Positions 24,399 to 33,615 of a stretch of 64,000 nt of DNA are shown here, piece after piece (positions within the stretch are counted from its first letter, which is position 1; each line of letters begins with the position of its first letter). Below the pieces are notes generated by a model, which was not told where the DNA came from, made no database searches, and saw only the letters and a program-made list of their open reading frames with translations. The position numbers and the translations under genes are program-made. The stretch spans positions 4,154,001 through 4,218,000 of the forward strand of contig NZ_CP108476.1 of the NCBI RefSeq assembly GCF_036226465.1, given 5' to 3'. This DNA comes from Kitasatospora sp. NBC_01250. GTDB lineage: Bacteria > Actinomycetota > Actinomycetes > Streptomycetales > Streptomycetaceae.

Positions 24399-26176
24399 GC
24401 CGTGCCCGGTGTCCGGTCGAGGACCGGCTCGGCGACCAGTGGCAGCCCGTCGCCGGCCGGGCCGTGCAGCTCCAGCAGCACCACCTCGTTGCGGCCCGGG
24501 CGCAGCAGCGGCCCCGGCAGGTAGAGGGTCTGTTGCGGCCCGATGTCCCAGTACCGGCCCAGCAGGAAGCCGTTGACCCAGACGAGGCCCTTGCCGTGGC
24601 CCTCGGTCAGCACGAAGGCGTCGGCCGGGCGGTCGACGTCGAGCACGGCGCGGCGCAGCACCGGACACTCCGTCAGATTTACTGTCGGATCGGCCTCCTG
24701 CGGGAACGGCAGGCCGCTCGGATCGTCCAGCGGCAGCCCGTACATCCGCCACCCCAGCAACAGTTGCCCGCCGAGCCTGACCCCGCCGGTGATGCCCTTG
24801 CGATCGGCGAGCTGCGGCCCGTAGTTGACCCGTCCCAGGTTCTCCACCAGCAGGTCGAGCCGGGCTCCGCCGGCCGGGACCGCCAGCCGGAGCGCCTGCT
24901 CCCCTTCGGCCGTGCGGTCCAGCACGCCCACCGGCCGGCCGTCCAGGAAGACCTGCGCCCGGTCGCCGAGCCCGTCCACCACCAGCTCGGCCGTCTCGCG
25001 CGGACCGCTGATCCGGGTGCGGTAGAGCACGAAGCCGTAGGACTGGTCGAGTTCCTCCATCGCTAGGGTGGCGGCCGAGTGGACCGGGGCGGCCAACTGC
25101 TCCGCGAGGTCGAGCAGCGGCAGCGGGGGGCCGAGGGGCAGTGTCCGGGGCGGCAGCGTCTGGGCCGGCTCCTCGGCGGGCGGTTTCGGCACCTCGGTGT
25201 AGCGGCCGAGCACTTCGCGGAACGCCCAGAACTTGGCCGTCACCCGCCCGTCCTCGCTGATCGCCGCGTCGTAGTCGTAGCTGGTCACAGTGGGGCGCAG
25301 CCGCCCGTCCTCCAGGTTGGCGCCGTTCAGGTAACCGAAGTTGGTGCCGCCGTGCGCCATGTAGAGGTTGACCGAGGCGCCGGCCGCCAGCAGCTCGTCC
25401 AGCACCCTGGCCGCGTCGGCCGCGTCCCTGGTGTGGTGCGGCGAGCCCCAGTTGTCGAACCAGCCGTTCCAGTACTCCATGCAGACCGCCGGCCCCTCGG
25501 GCAGGTGTCCGCGCAGCACCTCGAAGCTCTCCGCGACCCGGTCACCGAAGTTGACGGTGGGCAGCACCCCGGGCAGCGTGCCGCCCTGCAGCATCGGGTG
25601 GCTGGGGCCGTCGGAGGTGAAGAGCAGCGATTCGGCCCCGCGCCGGCGCAGGCCCTCGGCGAGGTGGCGCAGGTAGTCCGCGTCATTGCCGTAACTGCCG
25701 TACTCGTTCTCCACCTGGAGCGCGATCACCGGTCCGCCCGCCTCGGCGAGCAGCGGGCGGACCACCGGCAGCAGCGCGTCGAACCAGCGGTCGACGGCGG
25801 CCAGATAGCCGGGGTGCGCACAACGCAACCGCATCGCAGGGTCCTTGAGCAGCCAGGCGGGCAGGCCCCCGAACTCCCACTCGGCACAGATGTACGGCCC
25901 GGGCCGGAGCAGCACCTTGAGGTCCTGCCGCTCGGCCGCCCGGACGAACGCCACCAGGTCGAGCCGGCCGGTGAAGTCGTAGCTGCCGGGCCGCGGTTCG
26001 TGCAGGTTCCAGGCGACGTACGTCTCAACGGTGTTGAGGCCCATCGCGCGCAGCAGGGCGAGCCGGGAGTCCCACTGCTCGGGCAGCACCCGGAAGTAGT
26101 GCAGTGCACCGGAGAGGATCCGCAGCGGACGGCCGTCCAGCGTGAAGCCGTCCCGGTCATACGTGAGGCTGGGCAT
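24389..26176 (-). CDS. glycoside hydrolase family 35 beta-galactosidase
   Basis: 595 residues from the ATG at 26176 (GAGGAGC 9 nt upstream). The (beta/alpha)8 domain fills 1-330, with the acid/base glutamate in ALQVENEYGSYG and the nucleophile glutamate in CMEYWNGWFDNWG. Other GH35 landmarks are LRPGPYICAEWEFGGLPAWLL and AHGGTNFG. Two C-terminal beta-sandwich domains follow. There is no signal peptide, so it acts in the cytoplasm on imported galactosides. It is not next to a sugar ABC transporter; MsiK at 35578 could power one elsewhere. Confidence 0.92.
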   Translation of the reverse strand: MPSLTYDRDGFTLDGRPLRILSGALHYFRVLPEQWDSRLALLRAMGLNTVETYVAWNLHEPRPGSYDFTGRLDLVAFVRAAERQDLKVLLRPGPYICAEWEFGGLPAWLLKDPAMRLRCAHPGYLAAVDRWFDALLPVVRPLLAEAGGPVIALQVENEYGSYGNDADYLRHLAEGLRRRGAESLLFTSDGPSHPMLQGGTLPGVLPTVNFGDRVAESFEVLRGHLPEGPAVCMEYWNGWFDNWGSPHHTRDAADAARVLDELLAAGASVNLYMAHGGTNFGYLNGANLEDGRLRPTVTSYDYDAAISEDGRVTAKFWAFREVLGRYTEVPKPPAEEPAQTLPPRTLPLGPPLPLLDLAEQLAAPVHSAATLAMEELDQSYGFVLYRTRISGPRETAELVVDGLGDRAQVFLDGRPVGVLDRTAEGEQALRLAVPAGGARLDLLVENLGRVNYGPQLADRKGITGGVRLGGQLLLGWRMYGLPLDDPSGLPFPQEADPTVNLTECPVLRRAVLDVDRPADAFVLTEGHGKGLVWVNGFLLGRYWDIGPQQTLYLPGPLLRPGRNEVVLLELHGPAGDGLPLVAEPVLDRTPGTAQT

Positions 26177-26289
26177 CGCGAGAAGCTCCTCGGGGTGGGG
26201 TCTCGACGGGCGCGGTGAACTGCCGCCCAGCAGACCACGCGGCTCGCCGCGGGTCGAGCGGGGCGCGCCCACCCCCGCTGTGCGGCTCG

Positions 26290-26571
26290 TCACGCCCGGC
26301 CGGAGCGGTCTTCACCCCATGCAGCGGCGGACCCGGGGTCCGCCGTTCGCAGAGCGGGGAGGTCGACCATCACCGGCCCCGCCCGTTGGGTCTGCCAGCC
26401 ATGGGTGCAGTCGCCCAGCGCACCGCCGGGCTCCCAGCCGGTCATACCGCCTGCGGCCGTGAAGCTCGCGTCGAGCCAGTGCCCCCGCGCCGGACCGGTC
26501 CCGGCGGTGGTGTCCTGCACCGCGGCGGCCGCCGTCCGCAGGGTGTCCGGGTGGACCCGGATGTCGTTCAA
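26290..26571 (-). CDS. short T7SS-target-like (EspC/WXG-type) protein, possibly truncated
   Basis: 93 residues from a TTG start with GAGGGGG upstream. The first half resembles Streptomyces ESX-type secretion targets: MNDIRVHPDTLRTAAAAV, a gap, then GGMTGWEPGGALGDCTHGWQTQ, in which the W-x-P/S turn and the Cys/Trp pair are characteristic. The second half (GPVMVDLPALRTADPGSAAAW) does not form the expected second amphipathic helix, and the protein is shorter than its relatives. A frameshift or a degenerate end is likely. No ESX secretion gene is in the window. Codon use still looks coding. Confidence 0.45.
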   Translation of the reverse strand: MNDIRVHPDTLRTAAAAVQDTTAGTGPARGHWLDASFTAAGGMTGWEPGGALGDCTHGWQTQRAGPVMVDLPALRTADPGSAAAWGEDRSGRA

Positions 26572-26655
26572 GGCCGCCCCCTCGGCGCCCGGTGACGTGT
26601 CGCGACAGGGAGCACAGCGGGACGGCGGCCACTGGGTCGCCCTCGAATTTTTCGG

Positions 26656-28467
26656 TCAATCACCGTTCGAATCAGGCGAGTTCCCCTCCTCCTCGGCCGC
26701 CGCACCCACCGCCCAGAGCCCGGCGTAGACGCCGCCCAGAGCCAACAGCTCCTCGTGCGAGCCGAGTTCGACGATCTGCCCGGCCTCCATCACCGCCACC
26801 CGGTCGGCGTCGCGCGCGGTGTGCAGCCGGTGGGCGATCGCGATCACCGTGCGGCCGGCCAGCACCGCCGCCAGCGAGCGCTCCAGGCGACGGGCGGCGC
26901 GCGGGTCGACCAGCGAGGTGGCCTCGTCCAGGATCAGCACCCTTGGATCGGCCAACACCAGGCGCGCCAGCGCGAGTTGCTGGGACCGGGCGGGCGAGAG
27001 CTCGACTCCGCCGGCGCCCACCGGGGTGTCCAGACCCAGTCCGCCTGCCCACTCCCAGGCCTCCACCGCGCGCAGCGCCGCGACCATCTGCCGCTCGTCG
27101 GCCGCCGCCCGGCCCAGCGCGAGGTTCTCGCGCAGCGAGCCGTGGAAGACGTGGTGCTCCTGGGTCACCAGGGCGACCTGCCGACGCCGTTCGTCCAGCG
27201 GCAGCTCGGCCAGCACCGCGCCGTCGACCAGCACCGCGCCGCGGTGCGGCGGGTGGATGCCCGCCAGCAGCCGGCCCAGGGTGGACTTCCCGGCGCCCGA
27301 GCTGCCGACGATCGCCAGCCGCTCCCCGGGGCGCACCTCCAGGTCGACCCCGCGCAGCACCGGCTGCCCGGCCCGGTACTCGTGGCCGACGCCCACCGCC
27401 CACAGCAGCCCGGGGCCCCGCCGCCGCTGCGTCGGATCCTTCTGCCGGGCGGGGGCCGCGGCCTGCGCCACCCCCAGCAGGCGGGCCAGCGAGGCGCCGC
27501 CCACCTGGAGGGTGTCGAGTTGCGCGATCACCGTGTCGACCGGTCCGATGGTCTGCTGCACGTAGAGGACGGCCGCGGTGACCGCCGCCAGCGAGGCCAT
27601 GTGGTGCAGGTAGTAGAGCCCGCCGATGACCAGCGTGGCCACCACCGGCAGCACGTAGGCGGTGTCGGAGATGGGCAGGAAGACGGTGCGCAGCCAGAGC
27701 GTGTGCCGCTCGGCCGCGTACGAGCGGGCGATGTCCCGTCCGGCCCGCTCCTGCCTGCGGTGGGCGATCCGCAGCGCCTCCACCGTCCGCGCGCCCTCGA
27801 CGGTCTCGGTCAGGCCCTCGGCGAGCTGGGCGTAGGACGCGTTCGCGGCCAGGTAGCCGGCCCGCGCCCGGGACAGGTACCAGCGCGTCGCACCCCACAG
27901 CACCGGCACGGCCACCAGGCACGGCAACGCCAGCAGCGGCCCGAGCAGCAGCACCGCGCCGAGCGTGAGCACGATGGTTCCGGCCGAGACCAGGGTGTCC
28001 GGGACGGCCTGGCGCACGGCCCGGGAGAGCGCGTCCACGTCCCGGGTGGTGCGGCTGACCAGGTCGCCGGCGCCGGCCCGTTCCACGATGGCCGGCGGCA
28101 GCGCAAGCACCCGCTCGACGAACTCCTCGCGCAGCTCGGCCAGCACCTTCTCGCCCAGCCGCGCGGAGGCGAAGACCGCGACCTGGAGCAGCCCGGCCTG
28201 CAGGGCGACCGAGAGGCAGATCAGCAGCCCGGTGCGGGCGGCGTGGTCGACGCCGCGCCCGGACTGCTCGACCAGTTCGCCGAGCAGCCGCGGGGCGAGC
28301 AGCCCGCAGGCGGCCGCGAGCGCGTGCAGGGCCAGTGCACCGGCCAACTCGGCGGGGTGGTGCAGCGTCAACCGGCGTGCGTACGAGCGGACGTCCCGGG
28401 CGGAGGCGACGGGCAGCATGGCAGCGTCGTGGTCGGTGCCGGTGTCGGTGTCGGTGACAGCGGTCAT
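26656..28467 (-). CDS. ABC exporter half, catalytic-site ATPase subunit
   Basis: 603 residues: a six-helix exporter transmembrane domain (about 25-320) followed by an ATPase domain. Walker A (GSSGAGKST), Walker B (VLILDEATSLVD) and the H-loop (AIAHRL) are intact. The signature motif is degenerate, LSPARSQQ instead of LSGGQ. Its partner, the co-translated upstream gene, has the reverse pattern. Together they form a heterodimeric exporter with one working and one dead ATP site. The substrate is unknown; neighbours give no clue. The start ATG overlaps the partner's stop (ATGA). Confidence 0.88.
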   Translation of the reverse strand: MTAVTDTDTGTDHDAAMLPVASARDVRSYARRLTLHHPAELAGALALHALAAACGLLAPRLLGELVEQSGRGVDHAARTGLLICLSVALQAGLLQVAVFASARLGEKVLAELREEFVERVLALPPAIVERAGAGDLVSRTTRDVDALSRAVRQAVPDTLVSAGTIVLTLGAVLLLGPLLALPCLVAVPVLWGATRWYLSRARAGYLAANASYAQLAEGLTETVEGARTVEALRIAHRRQERAGRDIARSYAAERHTLWLRTVFLPISDTAYVLPVVATLVIGGLYYLHHMASLAAVTAAVLYVQQTIGPVDTVIAQLDTLQVGGASLARLLGVAQAAAPARQKDPTQRRRGPGLLWAVGVGHEYRAGQPVLRGVDLEVRPGERLAIVGSSGAGKSTLGRLLAGIHPPHRGAVLVDGAVLAELPLDERRRQVALVTQEHHVFHGSLRENLALGRAAADERQMVAALRAVEAWEWAGGLGLDTPVGAGGVELSPARSQQLALARLVLADPRVLILDEATSLVDPRAARRLERSLAAVLAGRTVIAIAHRLHTARDADRVAVMEAGQIVELGSHEELLALGGVYAGLWAVGAAAEEEGNSPDSNGD

Positions 28468-30194
28468 GCCGGGTCCCCTCCTCGGGTGACGACGCTGCGG
28501 TACTCCGGGTCGGCGAGCAGCTCGCGGTGCGTTCCCTCGGCGACCACCTTGCCGCCCGCGACCAGCACCACCTGGTCCGCTTGGGAGAGCAGGATCGGGC
28601 TGGTGGTGAAGGTCACCGTGGTGCGCCCGGCCCGGGCGGCGCCCAGCTGCTGGGTGATCCGGGCCTCGGTGTGCGCGTCGACCGCACTGGTGGGCTCGAT
28701 CAGCACCAGCACCTCGGGGTCGACCAGCAGGGCCCGGGCCAGGCGCAGGCGTTGCTGCTGGCCGCCGGAGAACTCCCGCCCGGACTCGGCGATCCGGCCG
28801 TCCAGCCCACCGGGCAGCGCCGCCACGATGTCGCGGGCCGACGCCGCCGCCAGGGCGTCCAGCAGCAGCCGCTCCTCGGCCACGGCCCGGTCCGCCGGGT
28901 CGAGTTCACGACGCAGCGGCCCGCTGAACAGGCGGGCGTCGCCGGGCGCCACCAGGATCCGCTCGCGCACCTCGGCCAGCGGCAGCTCGGTCAGCGGCAC
29001 ACCGCCGTACCCGGCCGCCGAGTCGGTGTAGCGGCCCAGCCGGTCGGCGAGTCCGGCGGCCTCGTCGGGGTCGGCGCAGACCACGGCGGTCCACCGGCCC
29101 GGCTGGACCCGCAGCCCCGTCCCGGGGTCGTGCAGCACGCCGCAGGCCGGCATCACCGCCCGCCCCGCGTCGGCCAGTTCCGGCTCCAGCGTGAGCAGCC
29201 GGATCACCCGGGCCGCCGCCACCCGGCCCCGGGTCAGCTTGTCCGCGGCCTCGGTCAGCCGACGCAACTGCGGTGCCAGGAAGACCGCGTAGCCGTAGAA
29301 GGCGACCAACTGCCCGATGCTCAAACGGCCGTCCAGCACCTCGCGGGCGCCGAGCCAGACCACGACGGCCACCAGCGTCCCCGGCAGCAGCACCTTCGCG
29401 CCGTCCAGCAGTGCCTCCACCCGGGCCAGCCGGACCCCGGAGCCGCGCACCCGCTGCGAGGTCGCCCGGTAGCGGTCGGCGAAGATCCGCTCCCCGCCGA
29501 TCCCGCGCAGCACCCGCAGCCCGCCCGCGATGTCCACCGCGAGCTCGGTCAACTCGCCCTGCCCGGCGCGCAGCTGTTCCTGGCGGCGGTGCAGCGGACG
29601 GATCAGCCGGGCCACCGCCCAGGCCATCAGCGGCACCCCCACCAGCACCACCGCGCCCAGCTCGGGAGCCGTGCTCAGCATGATCACCGCCACCGCCACC
29701 GCGGAGACCGCGGCCCCCGAGGCGCGCGCGGCCACCTCCATCAGCCGCCCCAGCGCCGCGATGTCGCCGCTGCCGACGCTGACCACCTCGCCGGCCGAGA
29801 CCCGCTTCGGCAGGGTGGCGCCGAGCCTGCCGGACTGACGCGTGATCAGTTCGGCGGTCAGGTAGGTCGCGCCGAGCTGGCCCATCAGGCTGCACCGGTC
29901 GCGCAGGATCGCCGCGGTGTTCACCACCAGGCCGAGCAGCAGGACGGCCCCGCCCCACCGCAGCAGCGCGTGCTCGTCGCGCCCGACCATCCCGCTGTCG
30001 ATCGCGCGCCCGATCGCGGCCGGCACCAACGCCTCCGCGAGCAGGCCGACCACCCCCAGCAGCACGCCCCAGGCCACCGAGACCCGCAGCCGGCCCGCCA
30101 GCCAGCGCAGGAAGCGCTGCGGTGACCGGCAGTCCGGCTGCTCCCCCGCCGCGTCGGCCCCCGGGCCGGCGCCCCCGGCCGGGACGTAGCGCAT
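28464..30194 (-). CDS. ABC exporter half, degenerate-site subunit
   Basis: 576 residues from the ATG at 30194 (MRYVPAGG); an in-frame TTG at 30290 would add 32 residues of low-complexity sequence and is less likely. The transmembrane domain is followed by an ATPase domain whose Walker A is lost (PGRWTAVVCADPDEAAG, no GKS/T). Walker B reads VLVLIEPTSAVD with Ile in place of the metal-binding Asp, and the H-loop His is missing (TFTTSP). The signature FSGGQQQR is intact. It therefore contributes only the signature half of the working site formed with the 26656 protein. Confidence 0.87.
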   Translation of the reverse strand: MRYVPAGGAGPGADAAGEQPDCRSPQRFLRWLAGRLRVSVAWGVLLGVVGLLAEALVPAAIGRAIDSGMVGRDEHALLRWGGAVLLLGLVVNTAAILRDRCSLMGQLGATYLTAELITRQSGRLGATLPKRVSAGEVVSVGSGDIAALGRLMEVAARASGAAVSAVAVAVIMLSTAPELGAVVLVGVPLMAWAVARLIRPLHRRQEQLRAGQGELTELAVDIAGGLRVLRGIGGERIFADRYRATSQRVRGSGVRLARVEALLDGAKVLLPGTLVAVVVWLGAREVLDGRLSIGQLVAFYGYAVFLAPQLRRLTEAADKLTRGRVAAARVIRLLTLEPELADAGRAVMPACGVLHDPGTGLRVQPGRWTAVVCADPDEAAGLADRLGRYTDSAAGYGGVPLTELPLAEVRERILVAPGDARLFSGPLRRELDPADRAVAEERLLLDALAAASARDIVAALPGGLDGRIAESGREFSGGQQQRLRLARALLVDPEVLVLIEPTSAVDAHTEARITQQLGAARAGRTTVTFTTSPILLSQADQVVLVAGGKVVAEGTHRELLADPEYRSVVTRGGDPA

Positions 30195-30655
30195 CGCCCG
30201 TCCGAGCCCCCAACCCCCGTCACCCGTCGCCGCCGCCACCGCTCCTCCGTCCGTCGTGCCTGCCGGGCGCCGCTGGGCACGCGCGGGCAAGCCGTCCGCG
30301 CACCCCGAGTCCGTGTCGGACCGGCGGGCGGGCGGACGGCTGGTCGGTGCGTGTGATCGCCGACCGCCGGTCAGCAGCGGTCGATCGTCAACGGCGGCGG
30401 ACGGCCGGATGCGGCCTCGGTCGGCCAGAGGAACCGGCGGGCGGAGAAGCGCCCCACCCGGTCCTCACCCCGAGCCCGCGGCACTCGAAGTCCGCCGGGA
30501 CATCCTGCTGGACGGGTGCACACGGAGCAAGCGAAATAGCGGCGTCGCCGCCGGGCCGCACCGGACGCACTCGGGCGACCTCGGACGCACTCCCGGGCGA
30601 CACCGGCAGCGCCCCCGGGCAACACGGGCAGCGCTCCCGGCCCCCGGCGGCCGGG

Positions 30656-31906
30656 TCAGCGGTCCAGCCGTCGCCCCCGCCACGGCGTGCGCCCGGGCCG
30701 GCCCACGAGCCGCACCGGCACCGGCACCAGCTCGCCGCCGACCCGTGCCGCGGCGTGCAGATGCAGGTGGGGCTCGGTGGTGTTGCCCGAATTGCCCACC
30801 TCGGCCAGCGGCTGCCCGACCTCGACCCGCTCGCCCACAGCGACCCGCAGGCTGCCCGCCCGCAGGTGCGCCAGCGCCAGCACCACCGCCCCGCCGGCCT
30901 CGACCCGCAGCAGCAGGTGGTTGCCGTAGGCGTGCTGCCGCACCTGCGGCGCCGGCTCGAACGGGCTGGCCTGCACCGGCTGGTCGGCCTGCCCGTCGAG
31001 GACGGCGAGCACCGTCCCCGCGCAGGGCGCGGCCACCGTGGCGCCGTACGCCTGGTAGGCCGCGAGCCGGCGCGGGGCCGGACCCCGGGCCCTGGCGCCG
31101 AAGCGGTTCAGGCAGAGCAGGTCCAGCGCGTACCGCTGGACCGGGTGCCCGGCATGGTGGTTGACGCCGCCCCCGCCGCCCTGGCCGATCAGCACCCGGC
31201 TGCCCGGCAGCGGGTTGGCGATCAGCAGCGGCGCGCGCTCGCCGGGGACCTCCCGCAGGCCGCGCAGGATCGCGGCGGCGGCCAGCCAGGCCGACCCCGC
31301 GAAGGCGAGCCGCAGGTAGCCGCCCCGACCGGTCGGCAGGGCCGGCAGCCGCGCCAGGCCGACGGCCGCCAGGACCAGCGCGGCGGCGACCACCGGCAGC
31401 CGGGCGTACTGGCTGGCCCAGCTCCAGGGCACGCCGAACCAGCAGACCACCGCCAAGGCGGGCACGCCCGCCAGCGCGGCCAGCGTCCCGGCCCGGCTCC
31501 CGGCCAGCACCGAGTCGACCGCCATCGCCAGCAGGACCAGCAGGAAGCCCAGCGCGATCGCCGGCCCCCGCAGGTCGCGCAGCCGCTCGCCGACCGACCG
31601 CGGCCGTTCGGCCGGGACCGGCTCCAGCAGCAGTTCGGTGATCAGGCCGCGCCCGTCCACCGCCACCCGCGCCTCGACCACCGCCCGCGGGCAGCGCACC
31701 CGGTAGCGGCCCGGCGACGCCTCGTCCGCCCCTGCCGCATCGTCCGGTTCGATCGTCCACACCCTGCCCAGCAGCGGCCGGAGCTCGCGGCGGAGCTCCG
31801 CGAGTTCCTCGCCGGTCACCTCCGCCAGGAACTCCGGAGCGAAGAGCGAGTGATCAGGACGCGAACCTGTCAGATAATCTCGCAAGCGCTCCTGCTCGAC
31901 ATCCAT
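30656..31906 (-). CDS. polytopic membrane protein with M23 peptidase-like C-terminus
   Basis: 416 residues from the ATG at 31906 (AGCAGG upstream). The N-terminal 110 residues are soluble (MDVEQERLRDYLTGSRPDHS), resembling small helical domains found before membrane anchors. Four to five transmembrane helices follow at about 120-225. Then comes an M23/LytM-like fold with HPVQRYALDLL (H-x6-D in place of H-x3-D), LALAHLRAG and EPHLHLHAA. The zinc ligands are recognisable, but the first motif is spaced unusually, so activity is uncertain. It is divergent from a polysaccharide deacetylase gene; both probably act on the cell envelope. Confidence 0.7.
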   Translation of the reverse strand: MDVEQERLRDYLTGSRPDHSLFAPEFLAEVTGEELAELRRELRPLLGRVWTIEPDDAAGADEASPGRYRVRCPRAVVEARVAVDGRGLITELLLEPVPAERPRSVGERLRDLRGPAIALGFLLVLLAMAVDSVLAGSRAGTLAALAGVPALAVVCWFGVPWSWASQYARLPVVAAALVLAAVGLARLPALPTGRGGYLRLAFAGSAWLAAAAILRGLREVPGERAPLLIANPLPGSRVLIGQGGGGGVNHHAGHPVQRYALDLLCLNRFGARARGPAPRRLAAYQAYGATVAAPCAGTVLAVLDGQADQPVQASPFEPAPQVRQHAYGNHLLLRVEAGGAVVLALAHLRAGSLRVAVGERVEVGQPLAEVGNSGNTTEPHLHLHAAARVGGELVPVPVRLVGRPGRTPWRGRRLDR

Positions 31907-32085
31907 CCTGCTCACGCGCGCGTTCCCCCTCGCACGACCTTCGGACCCCCCGGATCGCCGACTCAGTCTCGTTCCGGGCGACCGGCCGGTCAAGCTCAAC
32001 CTCCGCTCCCCGTGGAACTGTTCGGGCCCGCACCGCGTCGATCGATACGTATCCGTCCCGCCACCCCAGTCCTGAGGTCCCACTG

Positions 32086-32958
32086 ATGCCGATACCCAGG
32101 CCCTCTCAGCCGGCCGACCCGTCCCGCTCGGCCTCCCCCTTCTTCCCCTCCCGCCGCCGCCTGCTCACCTGGGGCACCCTGGGCGCGGCCTCGCTGGCCT
32201 CCGCCGCGCTGGCCGGCTGCTCGGACTCCGCACACGCCCACACCGGCGCCACCCCGGGCGAGAGCCCGTCAGACTCCTTCTCCCCCAACGCCACGGTCGA
32301 CCCGAACGCCATCTCCGCCCTGCCCAGCCCCGCGGCGGCCTCACCGGTGGCGGTGCGCACCAAGCCGGTCTTCAAGGTGCACGACATCCTGCCGAACGCA
32401 CCCGCCGACGCGATCGCGCTGACCATCGACGACGGCCCCGACCCGGTCTACACCCCGCAGGTGCTGGCGCTGCTGCGCAAGTACGACATCCGGGCCACCT
32501 TCAACGTGGTGGGGATCCCTGGGCACGCCCACAAGGACCTGATCCGCCAGCTCGCCGCCGACGGGCACACGGTGGCCAACCACACGATGACCCACCCGCA
32601 GCCGCTCTCGAAGCGCACCCCCGCGGAGATCGAGAAGCAGATCACCGACGCGCAGTCGGTCATCGTGGACGCCGGCGCCCCCGCTCCGACCCTGTTCCGC
32701 TCACCCGGCGGCGACTGGTCCCCGGCGATCTTCGCCGCCGCCGCCAAGTACGGGATGCTCCCGATCGACTGGGACGTCGACCCGGACGACTGGAAGCGCC
32801 CCGGCGTCCCGAAGATCACCGAGAAGCTGATGGCCGCCAAGCCCGGCGACATCCTGCTCTGCCACGACGGCGGCGGCAACCGCTCGCAGACGGTGGACGC
32901 GCTGAAGACCGTGCTGCCCGCGCTCAAGGCCAAGGGCCTGAGCTTCGTCACGCTCTGA
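32086..32958 (+). CDS. polysaccharide deacetylase (NodB), lipoprotein
   Basis: 290 residues. The N-terminus has a twin-arginine-like start (SRRRLLTWG), a hydrophobic stretch and the lipobox LAGC, so it is a lipoprotein probably exported by Tat. The CE4/NodB domain follows with TIDDGPDP (catalytic Asp and metal Asp), HTMTHPQ (metal histidines), RSPGGDW and LLCHDGGG. It should remove acetyl groups from peptidoglycan or another surface polysaccharide. GAGG precedes the ATG by 8 nt. It is divergent from the M23 membrane protein. Confidence 0.9.
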   Translation: MPIPRPSQPADPSRSASPFFPSRRRLLTWGTLGAASLASAALAGCSDSAHAHTGATPGESPSDSFSPNATVDPNAISALPSPAAASPVAVRTKPVFKVHDILPNAPADAIALTIDDGPDPVYTPQVLALLRKYDIRATFNVVGIPGHAHKDLIRQLAADGHTVANHTMTHPQPLSKRTPAEIEKQITDAQSVIVDAGAPAPTLFRSPGGDWSPAIFAAAAKYGMLPIDWDVDPDDWKRPGVPKITEKLMAAKPGDILLCHDGGGNRSQTVDALKTVLPALKAKGLSFVTL

Positions 32959-33615
32959 GGCGCATCCGTCGGCACGACCGTGGCACCAGCCGCACTGACC
33001 AGCCGAGCGCCCCGAACAATGACCAAGGGCCAGGCCCCGGGACAACCCCGGTGACCTGGCCCTCGTCGTGCGCTGTGGAGCTCGAAGCCCGGAGTGCGCG
33101 ATCACCTGACCCGAGCTGGGCCTGCTCACACTGAGCGAGTGCGCCTTGATCTACCCGTGAAGGGCCGGTGCTCTCCGTGGCTCCCTGCTTGATCGGCCAG
33201 GTTCCGGGGCGCGCACCTGCCTGAATGGACGGTGCGAGCCCGGAGCTTCGCGTGAAGGTTGCTGACGCGGGATCTCCACACTAGTGCAGTCGTCTTGGCT
33301 GGATTGCGGCGAACTTCCAGGCAGCGCACGGCTTCCACCGGGGCGTCAACCGGTGCCCCTGCCGCAGTGGACGGACCGGGGCACAGGCCATGGGGCGGGC
33401 CAGCGGACCGGGCCGTACGAGACGGACTGCTGACGGGCCGCGGAGCGCCGCAGGAGGGCCTCCTGGTCCGTTACACGGTGGTGACGGAACCACGATGGTG
33501 GGCAGACGGATGATCTGACAAGATCTTCACATCGCAGCCGCTGAGACTCACGAACGAGCAGCGGACCGACTTCTGACGCTCATACGCATTGATCATTCCC
33601 TGGGGGGGAACCACC
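32959..33615. other. 657-nt stretch with a hairpin but no clear gene
   Basis: The first 100 nt hold a two-level hairpin (33027-33062) that probably ends the deacetylase transcript. The rest, 33070-33580, has weak codon bias in every frame, stops scattered in most, and somewhat lower GC at its right end. Short open frames on both strands give no recognisable protein. It may be degraded mobile-element DNA, but no transposase motif could be confirmed. Confidence 0.5.
33027..33062 (+). terminator. terminator after the deacetylase gene; first copy of a repeated hairpin
   Basis: An outer stem GGGCCAGG/CCTGGCCC and an inner stem CCGGG/CCCGG. The flanking sequence CGAACAA-GAC-AAGGGCCAG is shared with the hairpin at 35145-35185, beyond the surface protein gene. 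Confidence 0.6.

Noticed and set aside
33063..33580. Remnant of an insertion sequence or tRNA fragment
   Set aside because: Short frames and a GTGGAGCT string hinted at it, but no transposase motif, terminal repeats or tRNA fold could be supported.
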